Shown: positions 25,901 to 34,838 of the stretch, one piece after another
Layout: each line of letters opens with the position of its first letter
Numbering within the stretch: the first letter of the stretch is position 1
NCBI GenBank assembly: GCA_034437515.1
Contig: DAOTTX010000110.1
Span: forward strand, 35,218 to 99,217
DNA length: 64,000 bases
Source: DAOTTX01 sp034437515
Lineage (GTDB): Bacteria > Chloroflexota > Anaerolineae > Aggregatilineales > Phototrophicaceae
Direction of reading: 5' to 3'
Program-made: the position numbers and the translations under genes
The notes under the pieces: model-generated
What the model was told of the DNA's origin: nothing
Seen by the model: only the letters and a program-made list of their open reading frames with translations
The model's database searches: none

Positions 25901-26335
25901 ATGGTCACGACGATTCAAGCAGCACTACAACAAAGTGAACTTTACACTGATAACGTCGAATATGCGTTAATACGGTTGCCGACTCAAGCCGTCACTGCGG
26001 CGGCGGGTATTGTCGCTGAGGTCGGTGAGCCGTTCGCGGCGCTGCTCGTTGATAAAGACGAAATCACAATCGTCATACCCATAGAGTTAGTGCCAGAGTT
26101 CTCCAAGCGTATTCCCGAAGATGCTATCGCCGACACTCGCTATCGACTCATCACCTTCGATGTTGAATTGGCACCGACATTGATCGGCTTTATGGCGAAG
26201 GTCAGTGAGGCGCTGGCAGCGGCGGGGGTCAGCATCTTACCTTATGCGGCTTTTTCACGAGATCATCTGCTGGTGCCAACCGAGCAGATCAGCCTTGCTT
26301 TAAAAACACTCGAAAATCTGAAAGATTCCCTATGA
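25901..26335 (+). CDS. ACT domain protein
   Basis: 144 residues with two ACT-like halves. The second is clear: LITFDVELAPTLIGFMAKVSEALAAAGVSILPYAAFSRDHLLVP, the fold that senses amino acids in aspartate kinases and CASTOR-like proteins. There is no catalytic domain, so it may be a free-standing sensor. It sits seven bases after the SerK/ParB-like gene, which fits an amino-acid theme, and its stop overlaps the next start (ATGA). Confidence 0.82.
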   Translation: MVTTIQAALQQSELYTDNVEYALIRLPTQAVTAAAGIVAEVGEPFAALLVDKDEITIVIPIELVPEFSKRIPEDAIADTRYRLITFDVELAPTLIGFMAKVSEALAAAGVSILPYAAFSRDHLLVPTEQISLALKTLENLKDSL

Positions 26336-26694
26336 GTATCGAATTTTTCGACGATAACAGCCAGGTTCCCAAACCTAAAGACGAGATCAAAATCGAGGAA
26401 CTCACCGTTCAGCCCTATCCCGATCGCTTCCGCGTTTGGTTAGAAATCAAAGTAACACCGTTTCAAGAACGGCCTAATTTGATCGTCGCGCTCAGAAATA
26501 CCGAGGGACGCATGGTCGGCGAACTCAACGTTATCGAAACGATGCACGCCAACATGGAGTTTACTCTGCATATCCGCAACGTCGATGACCCTGCCGGTGA
26601 CTATACGCTTCAGGTTGATCTCTTTTACGAGACGCGCAACCCACCGCAAGATCAAAAGACTATTGAGTTCAGCATCCCTACCGAAGATGCCTAA
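26332..26694 (+). CDS. Hypothetical beta-rich protein
   Basis: 120 residues, no signal peptide or membrane helix. Alternating hydrophobic strands (RFRVWLEIKVTPF, PNLIVALRN, MEFTLHIRNV, YTLQVDLFYE) suggest a beta sandwich. No family recognised. It overlaps the ACT gene by four bases and the JAMM gene by eight, so it is firmly built into the cluster and likely works with those products. Confidence 0.75.
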   Translation: MSIEFFDDNSQVPKPKDEIKIEELTVQPYPDRFRVWLEIKVTPFQERPNLIVALRNTEGRMVGELNVIETMHANMEFTLHIRNVDDPAGDYTLQVDLFYETRNPPQDQKTIEFSIPTEDA

Positions 26695-27202
26695 AACGCT
26701 ACGCCTCACCCTTGAGCAACAGCAGCAAATTATCCAGCACGCGCTGGATGCCTATCCCGAAGAAGCCTGTGGTTTGATGACCGGCAGCGGTGCAACGACC
26801 GAGCAAATCATACCGGCGAAGAATATTGCCGCCGACCCGTACCACCGGTATAGAGTGGATGACACCCTGCTTGCCCGTCATGTTGAATCGATTATTGGCA
26901 TTTATCATTCTCACCCTGATGACGACCCTATCCTCTCAAGGGTTGATGTTGCAGAAGCATGGTACCCTGATACTGTCTACGTGGTGGTTGGCCTCAAGCA
27001 CAAAACGCCGGCACTCGCCGCGTGGCAGGTTCGCCGAGGTCGGGTCGAAAGAGTCACACTGCACACAGACGATCATCCACCGGTAACAGAAGCGACGACG
27101 AATGCGCAAAAAACAGCAATCATTCTCGGTGCGATGCTCAGTTTTATCCTGTTTATCATTATCGCGGTGAGTCTACTTCCCCCCGCCCCACCCATCCCAT
27201 AG
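26687..27202 (+). CDS. JAMM/MPN metallopeptidase with C-terminal membrane anchor
   Basis: 171 residues from ATG 26687. The JAMM zinc motif is complete: Glu in EEACGLM near residue 25, then YHSHP and SRVD, matching HxHP-x6-SxxD. Prokaryotic JAMM enzymes cleave peptides from small ubiquitin-like or sulfur-carrier proteins. Here the domain ends in a single transmembrane helix (about 146-166, AIILGAMLSFILFIIIAVS), which is unusual. The start is chosen over in-frame upstream codons because it preserves the motif-bearing core with little overlap. No sulfur-carrier gene lies nearby. Confidence 0.85.
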   Translation: MPKTLRLTLEQQQQIIQHALDAYPEEACGLMTGSGATTEQIIPAKNIAADPYHRYRVDDTLLARHVESIIGIYHSHPDDDPILSRVDVAEAWYPDTVYVVVGLKHKTPALAAWQVRRGRVERVTLHTDDHPPVTEATTNAQKTAIILGAMLSFILFIIIAVSLLPPAPPIP

Positions 27203-27213
27203 GAGAGGTTTTC

Positions 27214-28131
27214 ATGCTGCTCGAAATCATTCTTGTTTCCATCCTCGGTCTGGTCGCCGGTATCGTCGTGAACGCTTTATCGGACGATTTACCGTTGCGG
27301 CGCAGTCCTCGCTTACCGCGTTACGTCTCGCTGCGTAAGAAATTTGCCATCCACAGTAGTGATCCGGAGGTTCAGGCGACGACACAGATCGACGATGAGC
27401 GCCGTCCTTTGATCGCGTGGTCAGGCATCACCGCCTTTCTCTTCGGTAAACGTACCTCGCCAGGAGGCGTCACGCTGGGCTGGCGTTACCCGATCACCGA
27501 AGTAATGACACTCATGTTCATGTTGATGACACTTTTCGCCACCACCGATAACCCGGATATGCCGAACGTCGGCACCTTACAACTGGCTTTCTGGTTCATC
27601 TATATGACAATCTTCGCACTGATTATCGTGATCGACATTGAACATAAACTGATCTTGTTTGTGGTGATTATTCCCTCGTCGCTGATCGCATTGCTTGATG
27701 CGCTACTGACGACTAATTTTCGGGATAATCCAGAAATCGGTATGCAAGTCCCGCATTTGACGGAAGCACTTCTCGGCGGGCTGATGGGCTTCATCGTCTT
27801 TTTCATTATGTATAACGGCGGTTATTTGTTTACTTACGTCCTTGGTGTTATTCGTGGAGAGAAGATCGAGGAAATCGCCTTCGGTTATGGTGATGTGATG
27901 ATGGCGACACTCGCGGGGTTCATCCTCGGTTGGCGGGCGTTGATCTTTGCTATGTTCGTCACTGTGTTTCTAGGGGCGTTTGGTGCAATTCTTTATTTAC
28001 TGCTCCGGCGGTTGATCGGCGCGAAATACAGCGCGTTCACGGCATTGCCCTATGGCCCCTACATTGTCGTGGGAACTATTGCCATGCTGCTCTATCGCGT
28101 GCCCGTCACCGATTTCTTGTTGGGGCGCTAA
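27214..28131 (+). CDS. A24 family prepilin-peptidase-like protein
   Basis: 305 residues with about seven helices. The two catalytic aspartates of A24 aspartyl peptidases are seen: VIDIEHKL near residue 146 and GYGDVM near 226. The N-terminal region has no CxxC zinc pair, so the methyltransferase domain of full prepilin peptidases appears replaced by a soluble insertion (about 20-75). ATG 27214 follows GGAGAGG at 27202-27208. No pilin genes are in the window. It overlaps the convergent nucleotidyltransferase gene by four bases. Confidence 0.85.
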   Translation: MLLEIILVSILGLVAGIVVNALSDDLPLRRSPRLPRYVSLRKKFAIHSSDPEVQATTQIDDERRPLIAWSGITAFLFGKRTSPGGVTLGWRYPITEVMTLMFMLMTLFATTDNPDMPNVGTLQLAFWFIYMTIFALIIVIDIEHKLILFVVIIPSSLIALLDALLTTNFRDNPEIGMQVPHLTEALLGGLMGFIVFFIMYNGGYLFTYVLGVIRGEKIEEIAFGYGDVMMATLAGFILGWRALIFAMFVTVFLGAFGAILYLLLRRLIGAKYSAFTALPYGPYIVVGTIAMLLYRVPVTDFLLGR

Positions 28132-28961
28132 TCTTCAACTGGATACAGCTTTTCCTGCCGGAGCAATTGATACAGGCCATCGATTAGCTCTGCGATAATC
28201 TCCAAAATATTGGAGTCAGCCCGGTTGGAATGCGCGATAATGGCTTCAATCTGTGCTGGCATATCTGCTGGCAACTTGGAACAACGCCCCAGGTGATCGA
28301 GTAGACGTTTTTCACCTGGATGCGCCATTTTGTTGATAGCGAATACAACGTCAAAGCAGCTCGCCAGCAATGCCGCTATGCGATGATTAATGCTCACCAG
28401 GTCTTTACGTTTGATGGCTTTTTCGATCTGTCTGTAGTACGACGATTGTGTGTCTCGCAGTACCGGGTAATTTTTGGCGATGATGGCTTTTTGCAGTCCA
28501 GCCGGGTAAGTCACATCAGCACGGAGCTTCAGCGTACTATACCAACCATTGCGGTCAAACAGTGTTTCAGAGTGTAAAACGTTATGCCAGAGGCAGGTTG
28601 AATATCCCATCATCGCCCGGTGCCAGTTGATAGTCTGCTCGATTTCTCTCTCGATCCACTGCATACGACGAAACATCACATCAATGCTGACACCGCTTTC
28701 GCGTTCGATCCACTCGTCGCCCGGTTCCCAGAATTGATTGTCAATCTCTGCCTGACTGGCGCGGTTCTTTGCGATGACCGCACGAACATTCAGTGTGATG
28801 TCATCACGGAGATAGACGTATAGGTCAAGATCAGATGCTTCGTCGGCAATTTTTGACAGATGCGAACCCGCCATTGCGACTGCCTCGACGTTCGGAATGG
28901 CGCTGTATATAGAGGCAATATCGTAAGCAAGTGCTGAGATGTCGGTATCATTCGATGTCAT
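28128..28961 (-). CDS. Nucleotidyltransferase-fold protein (DUF4037-like)
   Basis: 277 residues. The polymerase-beta-type motif is present: AGS at 31-33 and then DLDLY with Asp at 44 and 46, and a third acidic site at SIDVMF near 93. The rest is helical (HRAMMGY.., NHRIAALLASCFDVVFAINK), like DUF4037 or minimal nucleotidyltransferases. The substrate is unknown. Its ATG overlaps the mnmA stop by one base, so it shares the desulfurase-MnmA transcript and might act on tRNA, which is inference. Confidence 0.78.
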   Translation of the reverse strand: MTSNDTDISALAYDIASIYSAIPNVEAVAMAGSHLSKIADEASDLDLYVYLRDDITLNVRAVIAKNRASQAEIDNQFWEPGDEWIERESGVSIDVMFRRMQWIEREIEQTINWHRAMMGYSTCLWHNVLHSETLFDRNGWYSTLKLRADVTYPAGLQKAIIAKNYPVLRDTQSSYYRQIEKAIKRKDLVSINHRIAALLASCFDVVFAINKMAHPGEKRLLDHLGRCSKLPADMPAQIEAIIAHSNRADSNILEIIAELIDGLYQLLRQEKLYPVED

Positions 28962-30055
28962 TACGTGTTTTCCTGTCTCTCAATGATGCCACCCCCCAGG
29001 CAGACATCATCCTGATAAATAACGGCACCCTGCCCTGGTGTGATGTCGCGTAGCGGATCGTCAAACTCAACGTGGATGCGCTGTTCCGAAAGTACGTTGA
29101 CCGTCGCCGGCGCTGGATATGCCTTGTAACGGATCTTTACCTCAGCGCGGAACGAGTCTGCCGGAGCATGTCCCGCTGTCCAGTTGACTCGTTTGGCAGT
29201 GAGTGTTGTCTGTCCGAGATCATCACGAGTGCCGACAATCAATGCATTACGATAGGGGTTCGTTGCAATCACGTACAAGGGTTCGCTGTAACTGACGCCT
29301 AATCCTTTACGCTGACCAATCGTGTAATTGGCTAACCCTTCGTGCTCACCGATAATTTCTCCGTTCTTGAGCACGATTGGCCCGGTTCGCATCACATCCG
29401 GTGCATGGACGGCAAGAAAACGTCTGTAGTCACCATCACCGAGGAAGCATAAGTCTTGACTATCCTGTTTGCTGGCAGTGGGCAGACCAAATTTTGCCGC
29501 CAACTGACGCACCTCATCTTTGGGGTATTCCCCCACCGGGAATTTAGCATGAGCGAGATGTTCTTGCTGCAATACACTCAGTACGTAACTCTGATCTTTT
29601 TTAGGATCAAGCCCCTTGCGCAATTGGTGAGTACTGTCGTCTGTCTGTGTGATGCGGGCATAGTGACCGGTCGCCAAGTAATCCGCATCAAGTGCCATGG
29701 CATTGTTGTATAGGTAGTTAAAGCGGATGTGCCGGTTACATTCTAAACATGGGTTGGGCGTGAACGCCTGCCGGTGCTGGTCAATAAAATATTCGACAAC
29801 CGTGTTCCGGAAGATGTCTTTTGTATCCAGCACATAAAATGGAATGCCGAGTTGGTCGGCGATACGTCGCGCATCGTTCATTTGCTCCGGCGTACAGCAG
29901 CGATTATGCGCACCTCCGGCAACGGTCTCTTCCGACCACAGGCGCATCATCATCCCGATAACATCATAGCCAGCCTCTACCAATAGCGCGGCGGCAACCG
30001 AACTATCGACACCGCCACTCATGGCGACAACAACACGAATATCTGCATTACTCAC
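28961..30055 (-). CDS. mnmA: tRNA-specific 2-thiouridylase MnmA
   Basis: Adds sulfur to U34 of Lys, Glu and Gln tRNAs using ATP. The PP-loop SGGVDSS lies near residue 13-19. The catalytic cysteines are in PNPCLECN and QDLCFLGDG, and HYARI, KDQSYVL and GQRKGLG are further family blocks. At 364 residues it is full length. The gene overlaps the cysteine desulfurase gene by four bases, so sulfur donor and user are made together. Confidence 0.97.
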   Translation of the reverse strand: MSNADIRVVVAMSGGVDSSVAAALLVEAGYDVIGMMMRLWSEETVAGGAHNRCCTPEQMNDARRIADQLGIPFYVLDTKDIFRNTVVEYFIDQHRQAFTPNPCLECNRHIRFNYLYNNAMALDADYLATGHYARITQTDDSTHQLRKGLDPKKDQSYVLSVLQQEHLAHAKFPVGEYPKDEVRQLAAKFGLPTASKQDSQDLCFLGDGDYRRFLAVHAPDVMRTGPIVLKNGEIIGEHEGLANYTIGQRKGLGVSYSEPLYVIATNPYRNALIVGTRDDLGQTTLTAKRVNWTAGHAPADSFRAEVKIRYKAYPAPATVNVLSEQRIHVEFDDPLRDITPGQGAVIYQDDVCLGGGIIERQENT

Positions 30056-31224
30056 AGTGTTAGTGTTTCCTTGAGCTTACGTAACTTTGTGACCACGTCT
30101 TCTAGAACATCGAGGGCATACACAATGTCCGCTTCAGTTGTCTGCTGCCCAACGGAAATGCGCAGACTGCCAATCGCCTGCTCTTCGGGATACCCCATCG
30201 CCAGTAATACCCCTGATGGCTCTGGATTGCCGGTCTTACAGGCAGATGCACCACTCGCAGCGACGCCTTTCATATCAAGGTGCATGAGTAGTTTTGTACT
30301 GTCGATGTCCTCAAAGACGAAACTGGCATGTGAGGGCAACCGTTGTTCCGGATGTCCGGTTAAGGCGCTGCCTGAGATGCGCGTCAATATGCCATCGACG
30401 AGTTGATCGCGCAGGATACGGTAATGTGCCAAACGGGCTTCTTGTTCAGCATAAGCCAGTTCGAGTGCCTTCGCCATACCGACGATGCCGGCGGTGTTAT
30501 GCGTTCCCGCACGGCGGCCCATCTCATGACTGCCACCGGTATTATGCGCTTCCAAATCAATACCAGCCCGGCAATACAGCGCCCCTGCACCTTTTGGGCC
30601 GTAAAACTTGTGCGCTGAAATACTCATCATATCAACGCCGAGCGTTCTCACATCAAGCGGAAGTTGTCCTGCCGCCTGAACAGCGTCTGTGTGCAATAAC
30701 ACATCATATCTGTGTGCAATCTCTGCAAGTTGAGCGATTGGCGCAATCGTACCGACTTCGTTATTTGCATAAATGATACTGGCGACCGTTGCGCCATCTT
30801 CGCAGGCAGCAGCAAAGTCCTCTACATCGACCATACCATTACGGTCAACAGGCAATAGAGTCTGTTCGAAGCCCATCAATTCTGCCATCTGGGCGACGGT
30901 TCTACCGACAGCACTGTGTTCAACGGGTGTCGTCAACAAATGCCGACCGCGCTCACGTCGTGACCAAGCCGCACCACGTACCGCGAGATTATCACTTTCA
31001 GAACCACCACCTGTGAAGATAACTTCTTCAGGCGTACAGTTGAAAATGGTTGCGATTGTCTCCCTTGAGTCTTCAATGGCTTGCTCTGCTTTACGACCAA
31101 AACTATGCGCAGATGATGAGTTGCCGTAGGTTTGGTGAAAGTAAGGCATCATCGCCTCAATCACACGCGGATCGGTTGGTGTCGTCGCAGAATGATCGAG
31201 ATAGACCTGACGGCGATCTTTCAT
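30052..31224 (-). CDS. iscS: Cysteine desulfurase, IscS/NifS type
   Basis: PLP enzyme that takes sulfur from cysteine. DHSATTPTDPRV opens the protein. VEHSAV contains the PLP-stacking His, HTDAVQAAGQ the Asp, SISAHKFYGPKG the Schiff-base Lys near 205, and SGASACKTG the catalytic Cys near 330. At 390 residues it is a group I enzyme with a long active loop. It likely feeds MnmA, encoded next. A separate SufS serves the SUF locus at 58 kb. TAGGAG lies upstream of the ATG. Confidence 0.95.
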   Translation of the reverse strand: MKDRRQVYLDHSATTPTDPRVIEAMMPYFHQTYGNSSSAHSFGRKAEQAIEDSRETIATIFNCTPEEVIFTGGGSESDNLAVRGAAWSRRERGRHLLTTPVEHSAVGRTVAQMAELMGFEQTLLPVDRNGMVDVEDFAAACEDGATVASIIYANNEVGTIAPIAQLAEIAHRYDVLLHTDAVQAAGQLPLDVRTLGVDMMSISAHKFYGPKGAGALYCRAGIDLEAHNTGGSHEMGRRAGTHNTAGIVGMAKALELAYAEQEARLAHYRILRDQLVDGILTRISGSALTGHPEQRLPSHASFVFEDIDSTKLLMHLDMKGVAASGASACKTGNPEPSGVLLAMGYPEEQAIGSLRISVGQQTTEADIVYALDVLEDVVTKLRKLKETLTL

Positions 31225-31261
31225 AGCGGCACTCCTAAAAATTTGTTCATCAATTATTTGT

Positions 31262-31290
31262 ATTGTAGACGAGCGTAACGGGGTTGTAAA
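31262..31290 (-). promoter_or_regulatory. Promoter for desulfurase-mnmA operon
   Basis: Minus strand TTTACA (31285-31290), 17-base spacer, TACAAT (31262-31267). The start near 31255 gives a leader of about 30 bases. Confidence 0.65.
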
Positions 31291-31425
31291 TCGAAATCCG
31301 GTATTAACTAACGTTTAAAGCGGCGGCGTAACATGGTATTTCTCCCCACAGGCGGTATTATAGGAGGTGCGTATCAACACACAGATTATGCTGTGTGATG
31401 CTATAAACTCAAAAAGGAGATTTAA

Positions 31426-32718
31426 ATGGCAATCATTGAAAACATCCACGGACGCGAAGTTCTGGATTCTCGTGGAAACCCGACCGTCGAAGTCGAAGTC
31501 GCGCTCACCGATGGTGCATTTGGTCGTGCCATCGTGCCGAGTGGTGCCTCGACCGGCGAACATGAAGCCCTCGAATTACGCGACGGTGATAAAGGTCGCT
31601 ATGGTGGCAAGGGCGTGCTTAAAGCCGTGCAATCCGTCAACGGGCCATTGTTGGAAGAACTACGTGGGATGTACGCGCTGAATCAGAAAGAAATCGACGA
31701 GGCGATGCTCTCGCTTGATGGCACCCCGACAAAGAGTAAGTTAGGGGCGAATGCCATTCTTGGCGTGTCGATGGCAGTCGCAAAAGCCGCCGCCAACAGT
31801 GTAGAAATGCCCCTCTACGCCTATCTGGGTGGTGTTCATGCCCATGTGTTGCCTGTGCCGATGATGAATATCATGAACGGCGGCAAGCACGCGGTCAACA
31901 GTACCGACTTTCAGGAGTTCATGGTGATGCCTGTCGGCGCACCGACGTTCCGTGAGGCGCTGCGTTGGGGCGCGGAAATCTATCAGGCACTCAAGAAAGT
32001 GATCCACGATAAAGGACATTCGACCAGTGTAGGCGATGAAGGCGGCTTCGCGCCCAGTCTTGGGTCGAATCAGGCGGCACTCGATGTCATCATGGAGGCC
32101 ATCGAAAAGGCTGGCTATACACCGGGCGATCAGATCCGCATCGCGCTCGACCCGGCAACATCCGAAATCTACGACAAGGAAACAGGAAAGTACAACCTCG
32201 AAATCGAGGGTAAGCAACTCAGCGGTGAAGAAATGGTCGATTTCTGGGCAGATTGGGTCGAGCGTTATCCGATCATCTCCCTAGAAGATGGTTTGGATGA
32301 AAATGACTGGGAAAACTGGAGCAAGCTGGTTGAAGCAATCGGCGACAAAGTACAGATCGTCGGTGATGACCTGCTCGTTACCAATGTCGAGCGTGTGGAA
32401 CGCGCCATCAAAGAAAAAGCGGCAAACTCGTTATTGTGCAAGGTAAATCAGATCGGATCGCTCACTGAGGCGATGGCGGCTTCGCAGCTCAGCCAGCGTC
32501 ATGGCTGGACGGTCGTGACCAGTCATCGCAGTGGTGAAACGGAAGACGCCACCATTGCGGACCTTGCCGTTGCAATGAACTCCGGGCAGATTAAGACCGG
32601 CGCACCCGCAAGAACAGACCGGGTCGCAAAGTACAATCAGTTACTTCGCATCGAAGAAGAACTCGGCAGTGCCGCTCTCTACCCTGGCCTGGGCGCGTTC
32701 ACGAACCTGAACCTGTAG
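31426..32718 (+). CDS. eno: Enolase
   Basis: Glycolytic dehydratase that forms phosphoenolpyruvate. EVLDSRGNPTVEVEV, GASTGEHEA, LGANAILGVSMA, SVGDEGGFAPS with the general acid, the Mg ligands in SLEDGLDE and VGDDLLVTN, and SHRSGETED are all present. The length of 430 residues is normal. AAGGAGA precedes the ATG. It is followed by pyk, so consecutive glycolytic steps are adjacent. Confidence 0.99.
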   Translation: MAIIENIHGREVLDSRGNPTVEVEVALTDGAFGRAIVPSGASTGEHEALELRDGDKGRYGGKGVLKAVQSVNGPLLEELRGMYALNQKEIDEAMLSLDGTPTKSKLGANAILGVSMAVAKAAANSVEMPLYAYLGGVHAHVLPVPMMNIMNGGKHAVNSTDFQEFMVMPVGAPTFREALRWGAEIYQALKKVIHDKGHSTSVGDEGGFAPSLGSNQAALDVIMEAIEKAGYTPGDQIRIALDPATSEIYDKETGKYNLEIEGKQLSGEEMVDFWADWVERYPIISLEDGLDENDWENWSKLVEAIGDKVQIVGDDLLVTNVERVERAIKEKAANSLLCKVNQIGSLTEAMAASQLSQRHGWTVVTSHRSGETEDATIADLAVAMNSGQIKTGAPARTDRVAKYNQLLRIEEELGSAALYPGLGAFTNLNL

Positions 32719-32730
32719 GATAAATTCAGT

Positions 32731-32753
32731 CGAGCAGCCCTTGAGGTTGCTCG
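32731..32753 (+). promoter_or_regulatory. Hairpin between eno and pyk
   Basis: Nine-pair stem (32731-32739 with 32745-32753, one G-U) and five-base loop, without a T-tract. It may stabilise the eno transcript or tune pyk expression rather than end transcription. Confidence 0.45.
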
Positions 32754-32792
32754 AACTAGCAAGCCCTTCGCAATTACAAAAGAGGAAATGTC

Positions 32793-34241
32793 GTGGTCCA
32801 GAACCAGATTTACAGCAAAAGAACAAAAATCGTTGCGACAGTTGGCCCGGCATCGTGGGATGAGGACAATCTCCGCCGAATGATCCGCGCCGGTATGGAT
32901 GTCGCTCGAATCAACTTCTCACATGGGGATCATGAACGTCATAAGCAATCGATTGAGAACATCCGTCGGATCGCCGAAGAAGAGAAAAATGTTGTCGCCA
33001 TCATGTGCGACATCCAGGGGCCGAAAATTCGGGTTGGTGTAATCGAAGAACCACTGGAGTTGAAGCGCGGCGACAAGATCACGCTCACACTCGACGATGC
33101 AAACGGTTCAGATAACGTCGTGTCTCTGCCCCACCCGGAGTTCGTGCGTGACATCGATGCAGGCATGCACCTGTTACTGGATGATGGCAATTTAGAATTT
33201 GTCATTGAAAGCGTAACACCTCGCACCCTTAACTGTCACGTGGAACTAGGCGGCACGCTGAGTTCACGTAAAGGTGTCATGGCACCGAACGCGCATTTAA
33301 CCTTATCTGCCATCACAGATAAAGACCGTGAGGACATTGAATTCGCGCTCTCAATGGGTACGGATTACCTCGCAATGTCATTTGTCCGCTCTGCTGATGA
33401 CATTCGAGAATTGCGCTGGCTTATGCGGCATGTCGGCGGAGAAGCAGGTGTTATCGCAAAAATTGAGAAGCACGAAGCACTGGATAACATTCGCGAAATC
33501 ATCGACATTTGCGAAGGTATTATGGTTGCGCGTGGCGATCTCGGTCTGGAGACACCGGCAGAAGAAGTGCCCTATCATCAAAAACGGATCATCAAGTTGT
33601 GTAACGAAGCTAGCAAGCCGGTGATTACCGCCACACAGATGCTTAGTTCAATGGTGGACTCGCCACGTCCGACCCGTGCAGAAGCAAGTGACGTTTACAA
33701 CGCGATCATCGACGGTACCGATGCCGTGATGTTGAGCAATGAAAGTGCTGCTGGACGTTTTCCGGTTGATGCCGTTGAGACGATGGCGACCATCGCCGCT
33801 ATCGCCGAGCAAAACATCTGGAAGACCCTGAAGCCCTGGCGTGCGGTAGATCAATTCGATGCACGAGGCGGGTCGGAAGCAATCTCTGACGCTATCGGTG
33901 AAGCGACATATCACATCTCTGAGGCGTTGAACCCTAAAGCGATCGTCACGACGACTATTTCAGGGTACACCGCACGGCGCGTCGCACGCGAGCGCCCCCG
34001 CACACCAATTCTATGTTTTACACCGAGTAAAGTCACTTATCGGCGTATGGCACTCGTCTGGGGTGTGTATCCACTCCTTGTCTCTGAATTTAACACGATT
34101 GATGATATGTTATCGATCATCACAAAGACCGCCTACGAAGAAGAGCTAGTCAATCGCGGTGACACACTGATCGTCATTGCGGGTGTGCCCTTTGGTGTTG
34201 GTGGACAAACTAACCTGCTGAAAATTCATCAAGTGGAATAA
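32793..34241 (+). CDS. pyk: Pyruvate kinase
   Basis: Makes pyruvate and ATP from phosphoenolpyruvate. TKIVATVGPASW, INFSHGDHERH, CDIQGPKIRVG, the B-domain, IAKIEKHEAL with the catalytic Lys, MVARGDLGLE with Mg ligands, and the substrate loop TATQMLSSM are in order; the C-terminal domain is complete. At 482 residues the enzyme is full length. GTG at 32793 is the start, with GAGGAAA upstream. It overlaps the convergent zinc-ribbon gene by 13 bases. Confidence 0.98.
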   Translation: MVQNQIYSKRTKIVATVGPASWDEDNLRRMIRAGMDVARINFSHGDHERHKQSIENIRRIAEEEKNVVAIMCDIQGPKIRVGVIEEPLELKRGDKITLTLDDANGSDNVVSLPHPEFVRDIDAGMHLLLDDGNLEFVIESVTPRTLNCHVELGGTLSSRKGVMAPNAHLTLSAITDKDREDIEFALSMGTDYLAMSFVRSADDIRELRWLMRHVGGEAGVIAKIEKHEALDNIREIIDICEGIMVARGDLGLETPAEEVPYHQKRIIKLCNEASKPVITATQMLSSMVDSPRPTRAEASDVYNAIIDGTDAVMLSNESAAGRFPVDAVETMATIAAIAEQNIWKTLKPWRAVDQFDARGGSEAISDAIGEATYHISEALNPKAIVTTTISGYTARRVARERPRTPILCFTPSKVTYRRMALVWGVYPLLVSEFNTIDDMLSIITKTAYEEELVNRGDTLIVIAGVPFGVGGQTNLLKIHQVE

Positions 34242-34768
34242 TCTTCCTCGTCAATAAATTCTAAACCTTCGACGGCGCGTCCACTGCGCGCCGTTGTCAG
34301 TGAAATCCGTTGGCTCGCTGCCGGACGACTGTAATCTTCGACCGGGGGATCATAGCCCTGCGGTGTCGCACAGACCGGGCAGATATTCCAGGCGAGTTCA
34401 AGCAAGGCATTGCAGTTAATGCAAGGACGTTTGAGCTGCGTGTGACAGTAAGCGCAGATTTGCCACGCTTCCTGCACACGTAGACCACACCCAGGACAAT
34501 TTGGTGTTTCCTCAATCTCTTGCAATAGTGCTTCTTCTTCGAGTGACCGCTCATAGGCTTCAGAAAGTGTCTCTCTGGGACGCAAGAAAAGATAAATGAT
34601 TAACCCAGGTATCGTCAGTAAGCCGACCATAATCGCCGCTGCGAGTTTTAAGAAAGTGTCCCTCGACCGTGCGCGCATGTCACGATAAGTCCATAAAATA
34701 ATTGCCAGCCATGCCACGATGAGGCATACCCCACCGTAGATAATCCCGATTGTGACTTCCGTACCCAT
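34229..34768 (-). CDS. Membrane protein with double zinc ribbon
   Basis: 179 residues. Two N-terminal helices (about 5-27 and 41-62) precede a cytoplasmic part with two four-Cys zinc ribbons: CPGCG..CAYC (about 90-107) and CINCN..CPVC (about 114-131). The tail is disordered and acidic. Such double zinc ribbons are adaptor modules; no specific role can be given. A TTGCGA/TATACT promoter lies upstream. Confidence 0.82.
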   Translation of the reverse strand: MGTEVTIGIIYGGVCLIVAWLAIILWTYRDMRARSRDTFLKLAAAIMVGLLTIPGLIIYLFLRPRETLSEAYERSLEEEALLQEIEETPNCPGCGLRVQEAWQICAYCHTQLKRPCINCNALLELAWNICPVCATPQGYDPPVEDYSRPAASQRISLTTARSGRAVEGLEFIDEEDYST

Positions 34769-34809
34769 ATTTCATTTTCCTGTAAGTAGCGTTGAAACTT
34801 CCGCGTATC

Positions 34810-34838
34810 AGTATATCAGTGTGGATATTCGGTCGCAA
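34810..34838 (-). promoter_or_regulatory. Candidate promoter for the zinc-ribbon gene
   Basis: Minus strand TTGCGA (34833-34838), 17-base spacer, TATACT (34810-34815), about 40 bases before the ATG. The -35 touches the long inverted repeat at 34837-34901. Confidence 0.55.

Noticed and set aside
32731..32753. Rho-independent terminator after eno
   Set aside because: The stem is good but no T-run follows, so it was recorded only as a hairpin.
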